64,000 bases of DNA from Budorcas taxicolor (Eukaryota > Chordata > Mammalia > Artiodactyla > Bovidae), in NCBI RefSeq assembly GCF_023091745.1, contig NC_068933.1:16248001-16312000 (forward strand). The letters are read 5' to 3'. Within the stretch, counting starts at the first letter, position 1. Each line of letters starts with the position of its first letter. The position numbers were made by a program, and so were the translations under genes. A model generated the notes under the pieces. That model was not told the DNA's origin and did not search any database. It saw only the letters and a program-made list of their open reading frames with translations. This document shows positions 56,735 through 64,000 of this stretch, piece by piece.

Positions 56735-56926
56735 TGGTGGTAAAGAATGGTAAAGAATCTGCCTGCCAAGCAGGAGGCCTGGTTTGATCCCTGGATCAGG
56801 AAGATCACTTGGAGAAGGAAATGGCAACCCCCTCCAGTATTCTTGCCTGGGAAATCCCATGGACAGAGGAGCCTGGTGGGCTACAGTCCATGGGGTTGCA
56901 AGAGTTGGATACGACCTATTGACCAA
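56735..56926 (+). mobile_element. Bov-tA SINE, head partly replaced
   Basis: Body intact ('cagtattcttgcctgggaaatcccatgg'). The head shows a repeated 'ggtaaagaat' and a 'tatatggtgg' start instead of 'cttccctggtgg'. Ends 'ggatacgacctattgacc'. Confidence 0.92.
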
Positions 56927-56929
56927 ACT

Positions 56930-56972
56930 TATCCTGATGTGTTTAAGAATTTGCATTAAACACATCAGGATA
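56930..56972. repeat. Perfect 17-bp inverted repeat (hairpin)
   Basis: Arms tatcctgatgtgtttaa (56930-56946) and its exact reverse complement (56956-56972) flank a 9-base loop, gaatttgca. It begins three bases after the Bov-tA end. As RNA it would fold into a perfect short stem-loop. Confidence 0.95.
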
Positions 56973-58044
56973 TCTCCAAACACAATATACATATGCCATA
57001 GCTCTGGATATATATTAATTTCTTTAGCACAAGGTTTTCAATAAAAACCTCACAACATTTGTCTTCCCATTTTTAAGTCACTAAAATGTCCAAAATCCTC
57101 GGTCTTTTTACAGCTGTTGTCCACTCAGATCTTTTTCAGTAAAAGATACAGATTTTGCTGCCTCATTCTGGAGGTACAATTATTACCATGTCCTTGAGCT
57201 TCCTGGGGCTTTGTTTTCAAAGTTATTGTTTTAATTCTGAAGTAAATTGGTTTTCTCCTCCTGGTCTCCAAAAGGCATAATATAAAGAAATAGAAGTTTG
57301 GCTTCTACTTGAACAGGAGTAAATACTATGCTAATATAGCATGTGTCCACTTTCATAATGTTGCTTTAAGCTATCTAGAGGCATCTTTATTCTCAATCCA
57401 TGAATATCAAAGTTCGTCTTACAAAGTAATTTCTAAGTAACTCTAGAAACACATGTATCATGTTCCCATTTGGTCCTTGTTGGATATCTTTTAAATCCTA
57501 ATTTTGGAAACTTAAAATCATGTGTACAAGGACTGATAATGGGTCCACATGGTTCTTACATCATATAAATGCTGATTTTGTTTGCAGTGGAGAATTTACA
57601 AGCAGTATCAGATCTCTTTCTCACCCAAGTCTTGAGTTAGGATGTTTATCATTTTTCTAGCTAACTAATCATTTAGGAATAAAGACTTTTTTAACTACAA
57701 AAATGAAATTTACTGGACTTTCACCCATGATACTGAACAGGTGACAAGGCACCAGTGAAAACTGCCATATAAAGAACAACTGTAAGTGCTGCATATATTT
57801 TGATTAATGCCAAACCAGTTTTGATCCAGTTTTGATCATCCAAATTAAGATGACAATAAAATGTTCAGAGATCTATTTCTCAATCAGTCACTGGGTAACT
57901 CATCTGTAACCCAGTCAATATGGAATATGAAGGAAATCTGTTGTAGCAAATGAGAATAAAACCTGAGACTCTTTAGACCCAGAAATGAAGAAACAATAAC
58001 AACAATTGTACATATATTGTAAAAACCATTCCAAGAAAGAAGAG
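56973..58044. other. AT-rich unique DNA, no gene seen
   Basis: About 1.07 kb with no recognised repeat or credible ORF. Confidence 0.35.
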
Positions 58045-58200
58045 AACTCACATTTTACTCAACATTCACCTAGTATTCTAGGTGCTGCAGGTGTTAAATA
58101 ATTTAACCTTCACAGAACTAACGAGCAGGAATTCTTTGTTTTCTTGGCAGATAAAGAAACTGAGGACAGTAAGTCTGGTTTATCTAATTCTGAAACTTAA
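58045..58200 (+). mobile_element. Probable MIR SINE, decayed
   Basis: 'ctaggtgctgcaggtgttaaataatttaaccttcacag' and 'ggcagataaagaaactgaggac' follow the MIR order. Confidence 0.55.
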
Positions 58201-59639
58201 CTTCCTTTCACCACACAATGGCAAGGATCATTTTGATCTTAAAATTGCTTCAAGATTTTTGGCATGTTGATCTTTACCTTCATAAGTAAATGGAAAAGTC
58301 TGATATTCTGTACATGTTCATCCCCACATAGCAGATAATAAAAGGTTTTAATTTGTCTATGAATTCCTTAATGGCAACATTTATAATAATAGTCTGGATG
58401 TAAGAAGGGATAACTCTTTTCAGCTCTCTGTGCAAAAATCCAGACAACGATTTCTCTTTCATTTCTAATTCTTCATCTATATGTGATATTTAAATTGAAG
58501 TCATCAGCAGATCATAGTGGAAATCAGTTTGTGCCACAAGGCAAAATCAATTGACCGTATTAGAAGAAAGGTTAATAGTCATCTTCACTAACCGCAGCTT
58601 TGGTACCAGGTTTATTATCACCCTTGAAATAGAACCTGCACGATCAATTTCAAATATCAGAACATAACACATACTCTACAGGGAACCCATAAAAGAAAGC
58701 AGAGGAGGCAATAGCTCCACGGTCAGGAAAAAACACAGTTTTGATCGTGCATGGAAAACATCAAATTAAACCTGGCACTTGGTATTGACTCAGCATACCA
58801 GCTTCTCCCAGCATTCCAGCTGAAGTTTAATCTTGGGCTATCTACCCAGAGTGAGGCCTCTGCTCCTGCGGCACCCTTGCTGGCAGTACAGAATTAAACA
58901 GGTGCCAGCTTCAGGGGAGGCTTATGATTAGTTTCTTCAAATGTGCAAAAATAGTGCATATAGGAGAGCACTCATCAACAGCTTATCATTCAAAACAAAA
59001 TCAAGAAGAATGAGGCTTTCAAAATTTCTCCTTTTCCTATGATTTGATCTCAGATTTGATGAAAAGTTTGTTTTAGAAGGATTTTTTTTCTCTGCTCCCA
59101 GCTTGGTCTTCAGTCCTTTGCCAAAGTCTTTTCCTCATCCGCTTCCTTATCCCTTTCATTTCTGCACAGCTCTGTATTACTGAGGCCACAGAGGTCTGCT
59201 CTCATGACATCCAGACTGAGGCCGTGACAAACTTCTCTCTGTGTGCAGAGAGGCCGGAAGCAGAGAAGGTAATGTTGCAAGGGTCAAAGTGATCAGGGTG
59301 AGCTAGAGAAGGTGGCCAACTTACTTACCGCTGCCAGACCTCAGGTATACCCTGGAAATCCAGGAGATAATATCATTGCACAGATGCCAAGAAATAGTGC
59401 ATTCTCATACCATTGAGGGTCATTATTTCCCCTTGTGGTTGGTGTCAAGAATGTTTATTTTAGGTGAATAAGCTTGACACGTCCTACAGTATTTGAGGAA
59501 GGCAGACTTGTTGAATGAATGGATAAGAAAGAGAGTGAATCCCGCAGATAAAGGCAGACATCTACAGAAAGCACTGAGAGAGACTCTTCTATCACTAAAT
59601 ACATATTTAAAAAAAGCTCAGCAAAACCTGAGCAACCAA
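58201..59639. other. Repeat-poor DNA, no gene seen
   Basis: About 1.4 kb. 58800-58960 is balanced in composition and non-repetitive. Open frames are short (66 codons at 59493-59693) and lack domains. Confidence 0.35.
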
Positions 59640-60365
59640 ACAGAGCTGATATTTCCTAATAACTGTGTACTTGGCACCATGCCAGGTACTTGACATGGCT
59701 GATTTATTTAAATGCCAGCCACCATCCTGCTAAATATCTTCTGGTGGCCAGACTTGAAGACGATGATTCCCCCGTGATCCTCACCTCCCGGTATTTGTGC
59801 CTCTGTGCAGTCTCGTCTTACAGTGAACAGGGCTGACCTGTGTAACTGGTGGGATACTGCAGAAAGGTGGTGTGTGGCTTTCGAGGCTAGATGACACAAG
59901 CCACGTGGCTTCTGCCTTGCCCACTCTTGGGTCGCCCTAAGGGAAGCCAGCTCCATGTCACTGGGACACTCCAGGCAGTTCTGTGAAAAGGACCACAAGC
60001 TGAGGAACTGAGGCTTCCGATCAACAACCTGCATTATTTGCCAGCAATGCAGAAATAAACTCAGAAATGAAGCTTCAGCCCTAGTTAAGTCTCCGATGAC
60101 CAGTTTCCTAAGTGCAACTTCATGAGAGTCTTTGGCTAGTAGACCCCGGTGCTAGGAGCCCAGTGACGCCAATCCTGGATTTCTGGCACCTAAAAATAAT
60201 ATGAAATAATACAATTTTATTGTTTTTTATGGTTATAAGCCACTAAATTGGGGGGTCATTTATTATACAGCAGTAGATAGCCAGTAAAACCTTTATTACC
60301 CTCAATTTACAGATGAAGAAATGAAAACTATGAGAGCTAAAGTTACAAAAGCACTAGTACTTCTC
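59640..60365 (+). mobile_element. MIR SINE, split by a MaLR-like LTR
   Basis: 'gtacttggcaccatgccaggtacttgacatggctgattt' on the left and 'taccctcaatttacagatgaagaaatgaaaactatgag' on the right of the LTR join into one MIR. Confidence 0.65.
59752..60290 (+). mobile_element. MaLR/ERVL-like solo LTR (MLT1-type), nested in MIR
   Basis: 'ccagacttgaagacgatgattcccccgtgatcctc', 'ctttcgaggctagatgacac', 'gggaagccagctccatgtcac', 'gctgaggaactgaggcttcc' and the terminal 'tattatacagcagtagatagccagtaaaa' resemble MLT1-type LTRs and the copy at 22.6 kb. No internal retroviral sequence. Confidence 0.75.
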
Positions 60366-60471
60366 TTTTTTCAGTATATGCCAATAAAGACAGATCATAG
60401 AGACTGGATAAAGTATGACGCGGGAGCCGAGGAGGAGAGTAACCAGGAATGGACCTACAGGCAAAGTTCAC

Positions 60472-60650
60472 TTATTTATTCATTCATTCAACAAATAAAT
60501 TCTTGAGAATCTACTATATGCCAGACACTGTTCTGAGCCATGAAGATTCTGCTAATACCAACATCAAGTAAATCCCCTGCCTGCCGTCTTGAAGCTTACA
60601 TTCTAGTGATGAGTATGTAAAAGAATACACCAAAATGTAAATTATGAGGT
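60472..60650 (-). mobile_element. L2 LINE 3' end, old
   Basis: Antisense 'ttattcattcattcaacaaataaatt', 'ctactatatgccagacactgttctgagc' and 'cttgaagcttacattctagtgatgagta': one of the best-preserved L2 ends in the window. Confidence 0.85.
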
Positions 60651-60756
60651 ACAATAGAAATGGAAAGAGAAGCAGGTCTAGGGAAGAACAAGACCATGAG
60701 AAAGGCAGGCTGCCATTGTTTCCTTCCTGCACTGTGGCTTCTTATGACAAAATCCT

Positions 60757-60838
60757 GTAATTCCCAACCCAGGGATTGAACCCAGGTCTCCCGAGTTGCA
60801 GGTGGATTCTTTACTGTCTGAGCCACCAGGGAAGCCCC
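60757..60838 (-). mobile_element. Bov-tA SINE, tRNA head only
   Basis: Antisense 'ttcccaacccagggattgaacccaggtctcc' to 'tgtctgagccaccagggaagcccc'. The whole BovB-related body is missing. No clear TSD. Intact B-box complement. Confidence 0.93.
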
Positions 60839-60919
60839 TTGTCCGAGGTGGCCTGAGTGTACTGCTCTGCTCTGTGACATAACACGTGTTAGACGCGGGT
60901 CATTTTTCTCTTTTGTATA

Positions 60920-60992
60920 CTCATCTATCCCATGTGCCTAGAGCTGAGCCTGGCACGTAATAGGTGTTTAGTAAATATTTATTGCAATGATT
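60920..60992 (+). mobile_element. L2 LINE 3' terminus fragment
   Basis: 'gtgcctagagctgagcctggcacgtaataggtg' and 'tttagtaaatatttattgcaatga' are the sense L2 terminus, opposite in strand to the copy 300 bases upstream. Confidence 0.75.
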
Positions 60993-61898
60993 TAATGTCT
61001 TAGAAGAATAAAATTTTTAGGGAATTTAGTTGCCAAATAAGCTGTTTTAGGTTGAGCATGTTACTTAAGACAGAGTGAATTCTACCAGTGTAACTCCTCT
61101 TCCATTTTCAATAGAACACAACTCATTGTGTAATAAATATGATTTTCCTCTCGGGAGCCATCCCAGAAATTAATTTGAGTGTGCAAGATCTTACAATCTA
61201 AACCTAATGCTGTCAACACACAGTCAGGATTCTAGGATCCTCCTAGAAATCAAAATACAATTCCTCAGAATGTGAGTCTATACTCAGAGGTGAACCAGGA
61301 TGTATGGTGTATGCCTACATTGAAAGGAGATGGGGGACTCAGACTTTGAATGCAGGGTAACCATAGCCTTCTTAGAATTAGGCATCATGGGATTAGAGTG
61401 GTTTCAGTCCTGGAAACATCATGGGAGTGGATTTCACAACAGCAGCTGCAAGGTGATCCTTGGAAATCATGATGCAAAAGCTTTCCTTCCCTTAGAGAGA
61501 TCGATTCAGAAACCTGATGAGGTGTATGGGTGTGTGCTCATAAGTGGGTTTGTTTGTGTACATATGTGATTATATGCCTTTGTTTTTTGAAACAGAGGTC
61601 TGTGGTGAACACCTTATTGGAACAAGTAGGTGGATAAAGTGTGACACAGCAGCCAAGCTAAAAACCAGGGAAGCGAAGCAGAAGAGCTTAGACTTAATTT
61701 TGTGCATTTAACACATGACTCGTTTTGTTTAGGAATATTCATGAATTTGCCTGTACTTTTATTATGGAAAGTGGTAATTCCTTGCATACATAGGTTATAT
61801 AGTGCTCAAATATGCATGGTTTATACATATTTAAATATGTCAAATCTTTGAGTGAAAATACTGGACTACTGAATATTATCCTAATATTATACTGCTTC
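60993..61898. other. Unique DNA, no gene seen
   Basis: About 900 bp. The 79-codon plus frame (61330-61569) has no recognisable domain. Confidence 0.35.
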
Positions 61899-62101
61899 GG
61901 ACTTCCCTGGTGGCTCAGATGGTAAAGCGTCTGCCTACAAGGCAGGAGACCCGGGTTCAATCCCGGGGTCAGGAAGGACCCCTGGAGAAGGAAATGGCAC
62001 CCCACTCCAGTACTCTTGTCTGGAAAATCCCATGGATGGAGAAGCCTGGTAGGCTGCAGTCCAAGGGGTTGCTAAGAGTTGGACACGACTGAGCGACTTC
62101 A
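61899..62101 (+). mobile_element. Bov-tA SINE, very intact
   Basis: Nearly canonical from 'ggacttccctggtggctcagatgg' to 'cgactgagcgacttcac'. It is the best preserved head and body in the window, so probably young. Confidence 0.96.
61911..61963 (+). promoter_or_regulatory. Internal RNA polymerase III promoter (A and B boxes) of Bov-tA
   Basis: A-box-like tggctcagatgg (61911-61922) and B box ggttcaatcc (61954-61963) are about 31 bases apart, the spacing expected for a tRNA-type promoter. Whether it is transcribed is unknown. Confidence 0.6.
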
Positions 62102-62159
62102 CTATTATCTACTTTTATACTTCTAATTGTATTAGAGTGGGGTATATCTCTGTCTGTTT

Positions 62160-63352
62160 GTGGTTGGCAGAACAATGGCCTCTTAAAAAAATGCCCTGTC
62201 CTAATACTTGCAACCTTTGCATATGTTCAATTACTTGGTGAAAGAGGAGAATGAAAAAGTTGGCTTGAAGCTCAACATTCAGAAAACGAAGATCACGGCA
62301 TCTGGTCCCATCACTCCATGGGAAATAGATGGAGAAACAGTGGAAACAGTGGCTGACTTTACTTTTCTGGGCTCCAGAATCACTGCAGATGGTGATTGCA
62401 GCCATGAAATTAAAAGATGCTTACTCCTTGGAAGAAAAGTTATGACCAAACTTGACAGCATATTAAAAAGCAGAGATATTTGTCAACAAAGGTCCATCTA
62501 GTCAAGGCTATGGTTTTTCCAGTGGTCATGTATGGATGTGAGAGTTGGACTGTAAAGAAAGCTGAGCGCTGAAGAATTGATGCTTTTGAACTGTGGTGTT
62601 GGAGAAGACTCTTGAGAGTCCTTTGGACTGCAAGGAAATCCAATCAGTCCATCCTAAAGGATATCAGTCCTGGGTGTTCATTGGAAGGACCGATGTTGAA
62701 GCTGAAACTCCAATACTTTGGCCACCTGATGCGAAGAGCTGACTCATTGGAAAAGACCCTAATGCTGGGAAAGATTGAGGGAAGGAGAAGGGGATGACAG
62801 AGGATGAGATGGTTGGATGGCATCACCGACTTGATGGACATGAGTTTAGGTGGACTCCGGGAGATGGTGATGGACAGGGAGGCCTGGCGTGCTGTGGTTC
62901 ATGGGGTTGCAAACAGTCAGACACGACTGAGCAACTGAAATGAAATGGGAATTAAGGTAGCAGATGAAATCATATTTGCTAATCTGCTGGTTTTGAGATA
63001 GATTATCCTGGATTGTCCATTTGGGGTCAGTGTAATCACCAAGGTCCATAATGCAGAGGAAGGCAGAGGAGTCAGTGTCAGAGGAATAGGTTATGAGTGG
63101 ACTGGCCATTGCTTGCTTTGTAGATGGAAGGGAGCCAAGCCATAAGGGCAGCTTGCAGAGCTGGAAAAGGCAAGGAGACGGATTCTCCTCCAGACCCTCC
63201 AGAGAGGAGCAAAATCCTTCCAACACTTTGTCTCTAGCCCGGAATAACCATTTCAGACTCCTGACCTCCAGAATTCTTAAGATAATACAGTAGTTGTACA
63301 CTGTGAACCACCAAGCTTGTGGTAACTTTCTATAGCAGCAATGGAAAAGAAA
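62160..63352 (+). mobile_element. MaLR/ERVL-like LTR, split by BovB
   Basis: Left: 'cctgtcctaatacttgcaacc'. Right of the BovB: 'gatagattatcctggattgtccatttgggg', 'gctggaaaaggcaaggagacggattctcc', 'ttcagactcctgacctccagaattcttaagataata' and 'tatagcagcaatgg'. The phrases recur in mammalian LTR-type repeats, but the exact family is uncertain. No retroviral genes. Confidence 0.65.
62238..62943 (+). mobile_element. BovB LINE, 3' end, about 700 bp, nested in LTR
   Basis: Starts after the RT catalytic motif ('gaaagaggagaatgaaaaagttggc') and runs to 'gactgagcaactgaaatgaaatgg'. It encodes only the C-terminal part. A 97-codon open piece (62208-62501) is followed by a frameshift near 62478. It keeps CGA at the codon that is TGA at 26991 in the long copy. 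Confidence 0.95.
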
Positions 63353-64000
63353 CTCAGTGCTATATGCATTTGTAAATTTTATGAAAACACACATGATTTC
63401 AAAAAGTGAAAGATTCAGGACTTGCCTTTGCTTATAGGCTGAAAAGTTCCATCTGGAAGTCAGATCCCAGGAATAGTTCTTTTACTCCAACCAGCATCAT
63501 AATCAATAATACTTAACGTTATCTTGTGTGTACTTGTTGATGCCTTGCAAAGCTGCATACCATGCCATATATTTCCTAAACAGCAGCATTTAGAGCAATT
63601 GTTTCCATTTAAATACTGCTTTCTACAACCATTTGTTTCTTTTTTCTTTCTTTAATGCATTTTAATTAAAGGTAAGAAGAGAATGAAGAAGATGAGAGAA
63701 CTAACGCAGCTGCAGTGTGTAGGTGTAAGATATTGCAGCCCTAAGCCTTATGCTCAGTTTGAAGGTAGAAACACAGTGATTACAGATACATTTCTACATG
63801 AAATTCTACATAAATCCTTGTTTTGAACATGAGACATTACGGAAGGCAAAACTGACACTGTGTCTTTGTGTGACTGCACACTGATTTTTTTTATGCTTAA
63901 TTAATTCTAATGATGGAAATCTATGTTGCAAGTACTCATTCAACAGAAAGGTATTTTTAAAAATACAAATAATTGCACAAATATTTGTTGGGTAAATCCT
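63353..64000. other. AT-rich unique DNA, no gene seen
   Basis: The last 650 bp contain no repeat family or ORF I can support. A T/C-rich run occurs at about 63637-63653. Confidence 0.35.

Noticed and set aside
61899..61971. tRNA-Glu gene
   Set aside because: The tRNA-like head is fused to a SINE body and lacks a proper anticodon stem and acceptor end; it is a Bov-tA SINE.
62846..63394. 182-codon minus-strand frame
   Set aside because: It spans an LTR-like repeat and the BovB tail in antisense; not a gene.
1..64000. CRISPR array, phage, operon or bacterial-type system
   Set aside because: No regularly spaced repeats, no dense gene layout and no prokaryotic genes; repeat content is typical of a ruminant genome.

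Overview
The window is nuclear DNA of a ruminant, probably a bovid. It carries many BovB (RTE-clade) LINE copies, tRNA-Glu-headed Bov-tA SINEs, BovA2 dimers, CHR-type SINEs and a young ruminant-type LINE-1. Older layers shared by all mammals lie beneath: L2, MIR, MaLR-like LTRs, old L1 and a Tigger/MER2 DNA transposon. Species cannot be fixed from sequence alone. I found no host protein-coding exon, no structural RNA gene and no CRISPR array. This looks like an intergenic or deep intronic, AT-rich region.

Layout. 0-9 kb: a BovB tail at the window edge, two Bov-tA copies, a 5'-truncated young L1 with a perfect 17-bp target-site duplication (TSD), a BovA2 dimer, an old L1 3' end with a composite microsatellite, an old antisense L1, and a 1-kb BovB 3' half. 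9-23 kb: CHR SINEs, BovB pieces on both strands, several antisense Bov-tA copies, a decayed L1 ORF2 piece and a MaLR-like LTR. 23.6-27.2 kb: an antisense L1 3' end with an 11-bp TSD, followed by a nearly full-length BovB. Its endonuclease-RT frame shows no frameshift over about 3.1 kb and is broken by five stops. 27.2-29.0 kb is repeat-poor. 29-44.8 kb is densely layered: Bov-tA, BovA2, BovB and CHR sit in or beside old L2, MIR, L1 and MER2 copies, with several clear insertions inside insertions. 44.8-49.5 kb is the longest stretch without a recognisable young repeat. 49.5-64 kb returns to mixed repeats, with a BovA2 with perfect TSD, two BovB 3' parts, two MaLR-like LTRs and a very intact Bov-tA.

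Function. The only coding capacity with recognisable domains belongs to retrotransposons, and every copy is broken. BovB and the Bov SINEs are linked: Bov SINEs carry BovB-derived sequence and are thought to be mobilised by BovB enzyme. Points worth a second look are two Bov-tA copies that keep only the tRNA head (one with a perfect TSD), a perfect 17-bp hairpin just after a Bov-tA, a SINE with a long A-tract inserted between its Pol III boxes, a small CpG cluster in unique DNA at 50.4 kb, a 196-codon open frame at 54.2-54.8 kb, and several repeat-poor blocks that could hold conserved non-coding elements. I see no convincing new system.
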